A stretch of DNA of 33,515 nt from Isoetes engelmannii (Eukaryota; Streptophyta; Lycopodiopsida; Isoetales; Isoetaceae). Numbering within the stretch: the first letter of the stretch is position 1; every line of letters starts with the position of its first letter. The position numbers and the translations under genes are program-made. The stretch spans positions 1 to 33,515 of the forward strand of contig JAANSK020261493.1 of the NCBI GenBank assembly GCA_011763485.2, read 5' to 3'. This document shows, piece after piece, positions 11,418-21,905 of this stretch. The notes below the pieces were generated by a model that worked only from the letters and a program-made list of their open reading frames with translations, did no database searches and was not told the DNA's origin.

Positions 11418-11604
11418 TTCAATGCTTCCTCTAAATCATTCTTCATATGTGCCCATTAGGCATACTCCGACACTCCTCAATGACACAACCGATCTATTCT
11501 AGCCTTCAGCACAATCCACATCTCCCTCTTAATCCAAAGGGCAACTCCACCACTGTGGGAGTGGACTTCCAGTAGCCAAGCTTTGCTCATTTAACAGTGT
11601 TTGA

Positions 11605-12045
11605 TAGATCCTCGGATCTAAAGATAAGATCCTTTAGAGAAGGATTTGAAAGCTCTATCTAGGATATGACGTTAGATCCTATGTATATATATAGACAGAC
11701 ACACAGAGACACACACACACACACATTTTTTTGGGTTCCCTTTATTTTTCATCGTGAAGCCCTTCTGTAAAGAACCGGATTTAGAACAGAACATGGGTTT
11801 TAGAAGAAAACATGGGCTACAAACAGCATAGAAGACGGATTTTGGCAGCAAAGAGAGATTAGTTTAGCACAGATTAAGTACCTACAAAACAGACTTTTAC
11901 CTTACATGCAACAACTATTCTTCCAGGGGGGATTTTTCATATATATTTCAAGTAAATTTTAGTATTTACAAAAGGATCTACCCAGGATCTAAAACGATCG
12001 ATTTTTCAATCCTTCCAATCATGAGGATCTATCCTACGATCCTTT
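11605..12045. mobile_element. Possible MITE-like insertion
   Basis: The ends are loosely inverted: GATAGATCCTC...AAGGATTTGAAA at about 11608-11652 and, reversed at 12010-12045, GATAGATCCTC...AAGGATTGAAAA. GGATCTA motifs recur at both ends and the middle is AT-rich without coding capacity. No clean target-site duplication is seen. A non-autonomous DNA transposon fits, but the terminal match is imperfect. Confidence 0.3.
11682..11726. repeat. (TA)n/(AC)n microsatellite
   Basis: A TATATATATA run is followed by GACAGACACACAGAG and a perfect ACACACAC run, then T7. Simple sequence only. Confidence 0.85.
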
Positions 12046-12054
12046 TGAACGCTA

Positions 12055-12890
12055 GCTCATTATCACCCTTATACACCAGGGGACTATCTCGGTGCGAGAC
12101 GCATTCACATCCTACACCCCTGGGGATTATACCGCTGCGGTGCGATTTGTTCCACCACTGCACGTGTCGGGCTTCCTTTGCCCAAGCTTTATTCATTCTC
12201 ACCCCTACACCATTGGGGACTATCCCGGTGCGTTTCACTCCACTCCATACACCTACCCAAACTTTGCTCATTCTCAGCCATTTAGTACACCACTGGAGAC
12301 CACTCGAGAGACCACTGGAGACACGGTAGGTTGTGGTCGAGCGGTTACTGCCGGAGTTGGGCTTCCACTGGCCAAGCTTTGCTCATTCGCACCCCTACAC
12401 CACGGGAGACTATCCTGGTGTGGCGGTGTGGTGGAGCAGTTAACACACCAGTTAACATACCACTGCAAGAGTTGGTATTCCACTAGGCGAGCTTTGCTCA
12501 TTCTCACCTCTGCAGTACTGGGTACTATTCCATACTCAATTGGGTACTATCCCACTGCAGTTAAGCATTGGTATTCTCACCCCTATACCAATGGGTACTA
12601 TCATGGAGTAGAGCAGTAACTCCACCACTGCAAGAGTTGCCACTGCTAGGAGTTGGGCTTGGAGTTGGATTGCAGGAATTGGGCTAACACTGCCTAAGCT
12701 TTGCTCATTCTCACCCCTGCACCACTGGGTACTATCCTGGTGTGGCCAAACATTCTCCCTTCTACACCAATACACCACAGGGTACTATCCTGTAGCTATA
12801 TTTGCGGGGGTCGGGAGTAGTGCTTCCACTGGCCAAGTTTTGCTCATTCTCACTCCTAACCACAAGGGACTACCCCGATGTGCCTTCTCC
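12055..12890. repeat. Degenerate tandem repeat array inside element C
   Basis: Two motifs recur in alternation: CCAAGCTTTGCTCATTCTCA (near 12181, 12256, 12371, 12487, 12696, 12832) and CACCACTGGGTACTATCCTGGTG (near 12073, 12209, 12407, 12520, 12540, 12590, 12721, 12776, 12870). Spacing is irregular, about 60-170 bp, and copies vary a lot. A stray copy of the first motif lies at about 11570-11590, left of the possible MITE, so the array once extended further or was split. The reverse strand reads like a pol III type promoter in places (CCCAGTGGTGTAGGGGTGAGA), hinting at SINE origin, but this is weak. The long frames here (such as 12092-12619) are byproducts of the repeats. Confidence 0.75.
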
Positions 12891-13860
12891 CGCAACATTA
12901 CAAGCACAATTATTGCCCAGCAAAATTTGATTGTCATCTTACCTTTTTATTGTCAAGAAGAGGTCGTCTTGACCAGACACATGAGTTGAACAACCACTTC
13001 TAAATGGTCTGTTTCTATTGATCCCGTTAAATTGTCTGTTACATGCACAAACGTAGCAAATTCTGCATTAGGGCCAAATTCACCATAGGAATAAGGTTTT
13101 ATCAGTCATATTGCTGATTTTGCTGCTTTTGCTGTGCATCAAAACCTGCTTCTTCCTCAGCCTCTGCCTCGTCCACAAGAACTCCCTCCTCTACCTCTTT
13201 GAGGTGTGTCACCACCAGATTGCTGCTGCGAGGATATTGACTGGGATTCTCTCCCATTACCTATCAGATTTCCATCTTCCTCTAGAAAGGCCAAAATTTA
13301 GCTCTTTTTTTTTGGTCTTTGAACTTAAACCTCAATGTTTTCTGCTGCAAACCTGTGCCAAACCTCATACAAAAATAGGTCGATTGTCATCGCCTCCACC
13401 TCTGGCTTGAAAGCCAAGAAGCTTTCAAATTCTGGTTAACTCCACTCCAATTGCCGCTAATTGAGGTGCAATCTTTCTATTGGACAAAGAAATTCCTCCA
13501 TGTCTCTCCACCACTTCAACCTTAGAGCATTCATTGATCCTTCAAGTACTGTTCTCTTGTATGATTCTTTGGTCTATACAAGGTCTGAAATTTGATCCAA
13601 GCTTCATAAGCATATTTAATCCCGAGAATGCACCTTTGCATCCCCTCATGAATAGAAATCTCGGTGAGGAATAAAGCTTTGTCATTGTCCTTGTCCGTAG
13701 ACAGCATTTCCTCTTTGCTTCTCTTATCTGGTTGTCAATTTCTTTTCTTTCTTGGATCGTTGCCCTTTGTGATATATTTTGTGAAAGTTCATACATTTGG
13801 CATCCCTGATCTGGATTTGGCTCTTATATGTTCTCAGGTTTCCCATAGCAGAGAATCAGT

Positions 13861-14390
13861 TACGGGCACAGAAGCTGTGTTTCTCCTTATATCATCGGTA
13901 AGCTTCCTAAAGTTTCTCGCAATAATGGTTTACTATGTGTTTGTGAAGTTGTTGCTTTCCTTTGGTCTCCTTGTATTTTTCATGTCCTTCCTCCTGGTAC
14001 ATGCTCAAACCTACTGTTCTTGTTCATATATAGGTTTTAGTTTAAATGGGACCTTCTAATTGATGACAGCCTTGTGTTATGCCGTGTTGTGTCCTTTCAC
14101 AATAAACGTGGAATTACCTTAAATTGGTTTATTCACAATGACACACACCATTGCATGACAAAGGAGATATAAGGACCAATACAGGAGGACTTTTCTCAAA
14201 AAGCTTGCCAAGGTGATAAGTGTCATACCTAAGACAGAAAGGATAGGATTTCTTCAGAAAGACGGAAACAAAGATCAACGGAAGCAAAAAGGATTGTAAA
14301 TAATTCATCAGGAGATGGCTGACATATATCATTTATTGCATCAAGCAGTCAGAAACCATATAGGTAGAAGCTTAATTCCAAATGTCCAAT
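13861..14390. other. Unassigned stretch right of element C
   Basis: The 5' LTR of element C would be expected here, but nothing matches the 9330-9587 LTR. The plus-strand frame at 13664-14059 is T-rich and opposite gag; I regard it as spurious. Nothing else is recognised. Confidence 0.3.
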
Positions 14391-14965
14391 TATTATATTT
14401 TAATTAGGTGTTCTATAGATAGCATTATCATTATTATGGCCTGCCTGGTTGTACATGAAATTCCTTGTAATATTGGTTCAATAAGTCGAGTGGTACTCCA
14501 TATATTATCAGCAACTTTAAGGTTGTATGTCAGAAATCTGTGAGGTGTCCAGCATGGATGGGTAAGCAAGAATTGGTCACTATTATGAACATAGTAGGGC
14601 ATGGAATAACACCTTGGAGGGTTTAGGGCCCAATAAGAATCCACCCTTTTGGCTTGCTGGTTGGTGCTAGAAGGGCCAGTGCGTAACAGCCACGAGCGAT
14701 CCTCCATTGTTGATGGCAGCATGAACAAAGTTTTCTCGAAGGGAAGAAATTAATGGACGATTTTGTGGAACTTGGAAAAAGAGAGACCGCCAAATATGGA
14801 TTGTATTTATTGAGAGAAATACAAGGTGCAGCAACGTAACCGAACTGATGAGTTTTATAGTCATTATTATTGTGATATGCCTGATGATGACACGATAACA
14901 CGACATCATCTGAACCACTGAAGTGTTAGAGAGATGTTTCTTATGTCTAACAATTATTCCCATGC
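14391..14965 (-). mobile_element. LTR-like leader fragment with short ORF (unclassified)
   Basis: Read on the minus strand the stretch begins near 14950 with TGTTAGACATAAGAAAC, contains a TATA-like GACTATAAAACTC (about 14855-14867), and then a frame at 14393-14728 of 111 codons with no recognised domain. The layout (TGTTAG start, promoter, short leader, ORF) resembles the 5' end of an LTR element, but no primer site is recognised. The end is not defined. Treated as a fossil of unknown family. Confidence 0.3.
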
Positions 14966-15979
14966 GGATTGCTAATCTTGCAATGTTGAGTGGTTAAGTT
15001 GAGGCTAGAGATAATGCTTATCTTCAGTGTCCGAATTATGCTATGCACGTTTGTAAGAGAAGCTAGACGTGCAGATGATTATGTGCCACAGCCTCTGATT
15101 TCTGCAGTGCCTACCAAAATAAGCTTTTCCTTCCTCAGTACTTTTTTAATCCAAGTTTAAGGCTGGCTATTGTCTACTGCTAAATTTCTTATATTATTTT
15201 GCCTTACATGTTGGTTGTTGATCCCATTATATGTACCATAATTATTGGGAAATCACATGGTTGGGAAACTCAGGACCAAATGCGTGAATAGATTTTCCAT
15301 TGATGGCAATGGTAAAATATTGTATATATGGTAAATGTTCTGCTATTCTATTTTGGCAAATATAAAGTACACATTCACGCAAAATTGTCTTTTGGAGTTT
15401 ATTCAAAGTTTTTGCAAGGGAACATATTAGGATCTACCTAGAATGAGAGAAGATTACATTTCAGGCATCCTTGATTTCCACAGTAGATAGTCCCTCTTTT
15501 TCTTGAGGTGCCTTAAGTACCGCTACTAATGGATGATTTCCCTTGATCAATGCCGCGGCTCAGAAGAATGGAGCAAGAATTCCTTTCCCAAATACTCCTA
15601 TTCCACTTCCACCTGTAGCCAGTCGTAACTCCAGCTCATCATGCCATATTAGAAGGATTCAAGAAAACTAAATAGACGTCAAATAATGGAATGAGGAATG
15701 AGTGGCATATAAGTAAGAAGAAGACCATTACCATGCTGACTATATTCCTAGGGTTCTTACGGTGCTTCTGCCTCTTCCCTTCCGTTAGTTAGGAAGTAGT
15801 TAACTATTTAAACATAAATTAAACATAAAGAAAGAAATAAACTTTATCCTATTCAAATAGTTAATCATGCATGCTTAGGCAATATCAAACTTAAAAAAGC
15901 TTTAAATACCTACAGACCACAAGGTTCCAGTCCACACTAGTTTTCCAAGCTCATTCTCTGGCTACCTCGTTGTAAGTAT
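14966..15979. other. Unassigned noncoding stretch
   Basis: No repeat or gene can be named. A plus-strand frame at about 15000-15055 (EARDNAYLQCPNYAMHVCK) and one at about 15064-15160 (ARRADDYVPQPLISAVP) look protein-like but are short and unplaced. The remainder is AT-rich. Confidence 0.3.
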
Positions 15980-16718
15980 TCCCCAATGCTTTAGGTATCT
16001 GCATATGTCGTAAGACCACATAAAATTTTCCTTGCATCCTTGCAAAAATTCTATGGCAATTGTGAGTTGCTCACGGCCATTACTATCTGCTTCAGCAACT
16101 TCTTGGTTGCATATAAAGTTTGTAGCATCTTGCATTCATGATTCCATAACCCGCAGTTCCATAAAAGATCTGAACCGCGCTCTGATACCAATTGATGCGC
16201 TCTGATACCAATTGATATGTAGAAGGATTGGCAGGTTACATAGCGTCTCCTTCCAAGAGTGTCAAAAAACCGACGACTCAGCAAAATCATTCCGGATTTT
16301 GGAAATGAACACTTTACAAAGGAACCTCTGATTTAATATATAGAATAGAATAGAACGAATCTTACGTCCGTCTAATGGTTTTGGGTGGAGGCTACCAGCA
16401 TAGATTTGAAGCATAGAATTGAACCAATTGGGCAGAGTGGGATGAAAGGAACCATTTCGAACCGCATGCAAAAGAAGGTTGGATGTCGCATTGGCAGGTC
16501 ACATAGCTTCTCCTTCCAAGAGTGTCGAAAAACCGACTCATCAACAAAAAGTCATTCCGAATTTTGGAAATGAAACACTTCCAAAGGAACCTCTGTTTCA
16601 ATATATAGAATAGAACTAGAAAAGGGGCCGCCCTCCCTTTTCTTTTACGCTCCTCGGCTCGATTTGGACAAATGCACACCCATCCGTGCATACCTACAAT
16701 TTTCATGCAACACCTACA
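15980..16718 (-). mobile_element. Ty1/Copia fossil, element D (LTR, primer site, gag start)
   Basis: The minus strand shows an LTR-like block (16218-16718, TGTAGGTG...CCTTCTACA ends), a primer site, and a short gag-like beginning at about 16170-16050 (NQEVAEADSNGREQLTIAIEFLQ). The rest of the body is not recognisable to the left. A TATA-like CTATATATT follows a run of TTCTA pentamers in the LTR. Broken. The outer LTR boundary is uncertain because similarity to the internal repeat continues beyond it to about 16830. Confidence 0.6.
16177..16216 (-). repeat. Primer binding site present twice (20-bp tandem)
   Basis: The unit GCGCTCTGATACCAATTGAT occurs back to back at 16177-16196 and 16197-16216 with no mismatch. 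On the minus strand each unit carries TTGGTATCAGAGC, complementary to initiator tRNA-Met. The repeat unit is exactly the primer site and its flanks. Confidence 0.85.
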
Positions 16719-16830
16719 TGTTAGGTATAGAATAGAATAGAATGAATTTTACGTACGTCTAAATGCTTTGGGATTCATATAGCATTTGCAAGATCCTCTT
16801 ACGCGGGCTACCAGCATACAATGCTCGGAT
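16227..16830 (-). repeat. Tandem duplication, unit about 262 bp, with inserted block
   Basis: ATTGGCAGGTYACATAGC starts at 16227 and 16489; TTTGGAAATGAA..CACTT and AGGAACCTCTG follow in both. The (TAGAA)n run with TTTACGTNCGTCTAA..G and CTACCAGCATA appears at about 16337-16405 and, displaced, at about 16727-16825. About 122 bp (16605-16726, containing AAAGGGGCCGCCCTCCC) therefore interrupts copy 2 exactly within its TAGAA run. Confidence 0.75.
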
Positions 16831-17028
16831 AATATAGCCATCATGCGAGCTAGCTTGTCTTATATTTGTACCAGTGTATCACTTTGAATTGGCTACTTGG
16901 CCATGCTGGTACGCATCGTTATCATCAGCTTTGAGCCTGTCACTTGCAGGTTCCATTGCTCTATACTTTTGGATTTGGTGTTTGGAAGTGAAGAGTGATG
17001 AATGAAATGAGCACACTTTTAGTACAGT
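16831..17028. other. Unassigned spacer
   Basis: No recognised feature between the element D repeats and the zinc-knuckle-like frames. Confidence 0.3.
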
Positions 17029-17620
17029 TCAAATAATTAGCCCTTTATTTTGGTCCATCCCATGACTAGTTGACATTTCCTCAAATGTCTTTTGCCAATA
17101 TTTGTTCTGGTTTTGCCATGTGCCATCAATATTGGGATTGGGTCGTCTCATTAGTAGTTGTTTCTGTGCATATACCGGACATTCTTTGATCATATGGTCT
17201 TTGTCTTCTATTTTGTTTAAGGTCACAGGTCCTGCATATGTGGTCTTCCCCTGCTATTTTTCTTCATTTGTCTTTTTATATTTGTAGATTGTGGCTGCCG
17301 ATCCGAAATCTTGCTAGTGTATCTTGTTGGTTCTTATTGCAATGTTGGCAAATCTTGGACAAGGTTGAAATACTGATAATGCTTGCAATGCCTTTTTCAT
17401 CTGGTAGCATGAACCATTCCCTGGGAATATCGAGTTGTCTTGGCGAAGTGATGCCTTTTCTGGAGTTATCGAGGGTGCAATCCTGCTAAGCTTTATGCTG
17501 TGGGATGTCAACTTGGAACTGGTGTGGCATTTGTCAAAAGTCATAAAACTGCATCCCGTGACATCTTCTACATTTGAGGTATATCATTTTCCAACATATT
17601 CCAAGATTCTGCCTTGCTAG
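17029..17620 (-). mobile_element. Retroelement-like remains with zinc-knuckle-like residues
   Basis: The minus strand has several open stretches: 17314-17544, and 17029-17226 with KDHMIKECPVYAQKQLLMRR, which resembles the second half of a CCHC knuckle (..GH...CP). Upstream in another frame ICQHCNKN and ICRTCD supply Cys pairs. This suggests a retroelement nucleic-acid-binding protein (gag or LINE ORF1) in decay, but the family is not fixed and chance cannot be excluded. Confidence 0.3.
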
Positions 17621-17944
17621 CATTGACATAGGAATTCCATATCGAGTTATTTCATTATTCAAGGGACATTCTTATTGGCATCTTGCAGTCTTTCCATTTC
17701 TAGCTAGTTCTATTCAAGTTTTAAGAATTAAATTTCAAATCTTCTGCGTTTGAATATGCCACATATTAAGAGGAAAGACATCAATAAGCATAATGATATG
17801 ATGCCATTTAATATTCTATATTGAGTGTGCTTAAGGGATATCTAGTACAAGTTTGAAGAGCTAAACTTACTAAATTTTCCTGAAGTTTAGAGGAGATTTT
17901 ATCCTTTGACATTTTATCCTTAGTGTGACATGTACTATCTGTTA

Positions 17945-18050
17945 GTTTCTTAGGGTTTTGCAAGAATGCGTGTTCTTGTTTTAAAGGTTAACTAGTTCTT
18001 AGGGTTTTGCAAGAATGCATGTTCTTGTTTTAAAAGTTAATTAGTTCTTG
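17945..18050. repeat. Tandem duplication, unit 49 bp
   Basis: TTAGGGTTTTGCAAGAATGC begins at 17950 and 17999, followed in both by TGTTCTTGTTTTAAA.GTTAA. Near-identical copies; noncoding. Confidence 0.9.
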
Positions 18051-18293
18051 TTGTGCATTACACGGCGTGATCTGGGTTATGCAGTATGTTCCTGCCATAT
18101 ACGAAGGAAATAAGTTGGCAGCACAGATAATAGAAGAAACGAGGGGCATCAGTCTAGATATTTCTTTTTCAGTTCCATTTTCTGATAAGGATAGCTTTAC
18201 AACTAGACGTTCAGCGTCAGCCTGTGCTATAAGCACCTTAAAGTTCTCACTTGAGAGAAGATTCTTGACCACGTGGTTTGGTGTTTCTAACAT
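18030..18293 (-). other. Unrecognised 87-codon frame
   Basis: The minus-strand frame starts MLETPNHVVKNLLSSE and is followed by a charged, helix-like stretch (ENFKVLIAQADAERLVVKLS). It looks more protein-like than the overlapping plus-strand frame of 76 codons. No domain is recognised and no neighbours support it; it may be an exon of a decayed gene or transposon, or chance. Confidence 0.2.
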
Positions 18294-18299
18294 ATAAGT

Positions 18300-19730
18300 T
18301 ATGTGTCTAAAAGTTGTCTATTTTTGAACAATGCACATGTCGAAAGCATACTGAGTTTCCTAATGTATATCGCACTCTTAAATATTCTTAACACGTTTTT
18401 TAAAGTATTATCCATTTTTTGCATACGTACAAGTGATCAACTTAAACTAGAAGCATTGGAGAGTTAATCGTGAATGACATCAGAAGGAATGACGACACAG
18501 ACAGTATGGGACTGGAATCAGCTAAGATTCTTCCTTTGAAAAAGCGCATGAGCAGGTACTGGCACACGGCTGGATAATTGAAAGTGGGGGTAGTTTTATG
18601 CTGGGCTCCAGGAGAAGTCTCATGTTGATAAGCAAATCTGGTCAAAGAGGAAGTCTGAATGAATGCTGAAGTGATGCCTAGGCAGGTGGGTTATAAAGTT
18701 GGATGGATGTGGGTAATAAAGTAGGATGGATGTGGGTTGGATTGATGTGGAAGGGATCTTGCTGACTACAAAAAATTCTCAAGCTCATCATTTTGAAGTC
18801 TCACTTTTCCAGCTAAAAAGCATGGACAATGGGGACCAGGTTGCAAGTTGTTAGCCAACATGGGAACTGTGGTGCGAGGTGTTTGGAGGGCCACGTAGTT
18901 GGCATGTCAAGCATAGCATGAAGATTATCAAGAGCACGTCAGCCAGATCCTCCTAGCTGTTTTACGTAATTAAATCCGGTGCTTTTGGGAAGCAAATTTG
19001 AGCTTTAACTACGTGAGCCAAACAACTTAACAGGGAGGCGGTGCCAAAACGCGTTGCTTTTTCTGCTTTGTTTTGCAGACCCAGACTCTTCCACGTTGGA
19101 TTTCCACCATAGGCAGAAGTTGGTGTCAAGTTACTTAATTCTTCTTTTGACCAGAAAGGTACAGTCTACTTTGATGGGCATGGCTGCGCTCCACACATCT
19201 CCACATTACGTTCCGTTATAGTTGAAAAGTTTCAACAGCTTAACAGGGAAAGGGCATGAAGAGCACGTCGGCCACATACTCCCTTGCCTAGCACGACAAT
19301 TCCACCATACTGTTTTTGCTTCTGTTTGATTTCCTCCTCCTAGAGAATATGATGCCTTCCTACAAACCCACTTTACACCCTGTGCCTTCCGTGCCTTGGC
19401 ATTATTATTCTATAAACCAATATCCTAAACTACAACTATCTGGTGTTCTTTCTACATCATCAACTGCATTTTTCCACCTTCCTGGCTTCTCGTTTGTCAT
19501 TTTCCACCAAGTTGGCTTCCATGACTTGTGTTAAATTGCCCACGTAACGTTGTCAATTTTTGCGATCTCTGTAGCCTGTAGGTATGATGTGCGTACGCAA
19601 AAAGAAGGTTGGTTGTCATGTCAGTTATGATTGTGTGCTGCTCGTCCTTTCGTGGTATCTGATTCTTTACAGATCTTCAACCATGCATGCAAAAACCATG
19701 GTGGCATGAGTTAGACTGTATGTTATTCCT
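18300..19730. other. Noncoding stretch with small repeats
   Basis: No convincing coding region. GGATGGATGTGGGT occurs at about 18701 and 18724 in a short imperfect tandem. AAGAGCACGTCRGCCA occurs at about 18929 and 19259 and CTTAACAGGGA at about 19025 and 19240, suggesting an older duplication of about 220-330 bp. CACGTA/ACGTAA motifs are scattered but no promoter can be fixed. Confidence 0.4.
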
Positions 19731-19731
19731 A

Positions 19732-19854
19732 GTGTTTACACGTTTGTCTGAAACAAAAAGCACATGTCATGACACGAGCTTCTTTGTACATTTATATAGT
19801 GTCTACACGTGTGCTTCAAACAAAAAGCACATGTCATGACACAAAGCTTCTTTT
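19732..19854. repeat. Tandem duplication, unit 67 bp
   Basis: GTGTYTACACGT starts at 19732 and 19799; AAACAAAAAGCACATGTCAT is identical in both and is followed by GACAC and GCTTCTTT. Noncoding. Confidence 0.9.
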
Positions 19855-19886
19855 CCTTAACCATACGGGTCTACATTAGGTTTCAC

Positions 19887-19918
19887 GAATCTTGGTTTGA
19901 CGTTTCAAACCAAGATTC
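19887..19918. other. Perfect inverted repeat (14-bp stem, 4-base loop)
   Basis: GAATCTTGGTTTGA, loop CGTT, TCAAACCAAGATTC: all 14 pairs match. It lies 33 bases after the 67-bp duplication. It could form a cruciform or an RNA hairpin. There is no neighbouring gene to assign it to, and no T run follows that would suggest a terminator. Confidence 0.85.
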
Positions 19919-20430
19919 ATTTACATTCAAGTTTTAGGTTAGGGACGAGTATCTTTTTGGGTCGTTTGTTAGGCGGTGTTTTCTTCTAAAGGTGTAATGG
20001 CTAATATTTTGCGCATTCCTTCATGAAATGAACATAAAAGGAATTTGATGACATAGCATACTAGAATATGGTTCATGAAGTCTGTCAACTATTGGAGATT
20101 ATTTGGCTTCATCCTTTGAGTTAAAACTATCAACAATACCTAAATTGCTGCCTACATTTTATGACAATAAGTTAATGGATGATCTTTTTATGCCTCTCTT
20201 GCCACTAAATCATTTCAAGTCCTTGCCTAATACTTGCTTCATACTTCACTCAATGGAAAAGTGAAGAGGCCACTTTGTGATTTTAGTTGCTTAAGTCGGA
20301 GTTCAGGTGTTCGCTAGAATTTCTCCAAAGCATTATATGGTATGGATGGATTACCCTTATACATTCAAATTGATAATGTTTAGATGCAAACCAAATTGAT
20401 ACTATAAAAATGCAAAAGTGCCTCAAAAGG
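19919..20430. other. Unassigned AT-rich spacer
   Basis: No gene or named repeat is seen. Confidence 0.3.
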
Positions 20431-21905
20431 AGGTTATTACATGATTTTGTAGTCATTGTATCGACGTGTTCAAATGCACGTGCGCTTAAAGGATGGTTTA
20501 CGTTGAAATTTCTAAGCAATGAAATATAAAATCATAATACCATCCTTCCACCACAAAAGGTTGATGGCAGTAACTAGAACAATTGCCACCGCCCATTCAA
20601 GAACCACCAGAACCGTGCCACCACTTAAGCATATGACAACAATACCAATTGAATGGAGAATGGTGATGGCTGTAGTCGGCAAACGACATCAATCACATCA
20701 ATAATCGGCACTACAATTGCGACAAAAAACTATTGGCCAAGATTAACGAGGTGATAAAATAAGCAATGGCTTTGCCAGTAGCAAATGCAATAATGGCCAC
20801 AACGATAACAACAATAAAAGCATCGACATCGAGGATGTCAGATGAATTTTTATATATTTAAGGTAAATCCAATAAAAACATGGTAAACGAATTTTTTTTT
20901 TTTTTTTTTTTTTAATGGTGATATCCTCATTCACAGGCGACATAGGTCTCATATAGCTTTACTTTTAGATCTATTGCTTTCTAATTCTAATTTCCATTCT
21001 CATTCTAATTTAGATATTTAAGGATAGCACGTGTCAATTTCTCAGGTTATTACATGATTTTGTAGTCACTATACCAAATCGATGTGTTCAAATGCATATG
21101 TGCTTAAAGGATGGCGTACTAGTTGAAATTTTTGACAACCACTACTACCGTGCCACCACTTCACCATATGATAACAATACCAATTGAATGGATAATGGTG
21201 ATGGCCACCATACAACTGATTGTAGTCGACAAACAACATCAATCACATCAATAGTCAGCACTACAGTTGTGTCCAAAAACTATTGGCCAGGATTGACGAG
21301 GTGATAAAAATAATCAATGGCTTTCCCCGTAGCACAAGCAATAATGACCACAACAATAACAACAGTAAAAGCATTGATACCGAGGACGACAGATGAATTT
21401 TATACATCTAAGATAAATCCAGTAAAAATATAGTAAACGGAGCGAAGTTTTTATTTATGGCGATATCCCCATTCATAGGCGACTTAGGTCTCATATAGCT
21501 TTACTTTTAGATCTAATGCTTTTTTATTCTAATTTAGATCATTTAAGTATGGCACGTGTCAATTTCTCAGGTTAGTACATGATTTTGTAGTCATTGTACC
21601 AAATCGATGTGTTCAAATGCATATGTGCTTAAAGGATGGGATACTAGTTGAAATTTCTGAGTATTGAAACATAAAATTCATAAAAGAATATTCTCAGCAC
21701 AAAAGGTTGATGGCAGTAACTAGAACAACTGCCACCACCCAACACAAAAGGTTGATGGCAGTAACTAGAACAACTGCCAACACCCATTTAACAACCATTA
21801 CAACCATGCCACCACTTCACCATGGATGGCAGATGAATTTTATGTATATAAATTAAACCCAGTAAAGATATAGTTATCCTTATTTATATGCGGTTCTTAT
21901 TCATA
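20431..21905. repeat. Three-copy tandem repeat, units about 613, 525 and 335 bp
   Basis: Copies start at 20431, 21044 and 21569 with AGGTTATTACATGATTTTGTAGTCA, then GATGTGTTCAAATGCA and GTGCTTAAAGGATGG. Inside each are a CCACCACT..CATATGA block, a CATCAATCACATCAATA block and CAGATGAATTTTATA. The third copy is shorter, ending with CAGATGAATTTTATGTATA..CCAGTAAAGATATAG near 21880, and contains its own 57-bp duplication of CACAAAAGGTTGATGGCAGT (about 21700 and 21742). No coding capacity is conserved between copies. It looks like a small satellite or a locally amplified transposon fragment. Confidence 0.85.
20892..20913. repeat. Poly-T run of 22 bases
   Basis: An uninterrupted T22 within copy 1 of the array; copies 2 and 3 lack it. 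It could be slippage or the reversed poly-A tail of a lost retroposon. Confidence 0.9.

Larger units (their letters stand above)
9330..13860 (-). mobile_element. Ty1/Copia fossil, element C, with nested insertions
   Basis: Minus-strand Copia element, broken, with long readable stretches. From the gag side: gag at about 13030-13830 (the K.LYRPKNHTREQYLKDQ type block, then an RGRGGSSCGRGRG basic stretch), protease at about 12900-13030 (SGCSTHVSGQDDLF), integrase end at 11110-11310 (YSSQHNGVVE), post-integrase block at 10870-11100 (KPGVRHLKLSGCKAFEHV), linker at 10439-10729, reverse transcriptase at about 9700-10400 (EEALGKDWEAA, ETFASVAKMQTIRLVMALA, LDVKNAYL, LKQAPIAYCAKIDAYLLS), then the 3' LTR. 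Between integrase and protease sit a tRNA-like sequence, a possible MITE and a repeat array, which look like later insertions. About a handful of breaks in the pol part, more in gag. Confidence 0.85.

Noticed and set aside
12092-12619. 175-codon plus-strand ORF, one of the longest in the window
   Set aside because: It lies wholly in the degenerate repeat array; its residues (YTPGDY, SHPYTIGDY, YTNGYYH) simply translate the repeated DNA motif, and the opposite strand is equally open.
13664-14059. 131-codon hydrophobic plus-strand ORF resembling a membrane protein
   Set aside because: It runs antisense to the gag part of element C; its Phe/Leu richness comes from T-rich DNA, and the gag reading has family-level support.
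16441-16480. Second tRNA-like site at TTCGAACCGC
   Set aside because: Only a T-loop-like word is present; no anticodon arm or acceptor pairing can be drawn around it.
19887-19918. Transcription terminator
   Set aside because: No gene lies upstream in either direction and no T run follows; the genome is eukaryotic.
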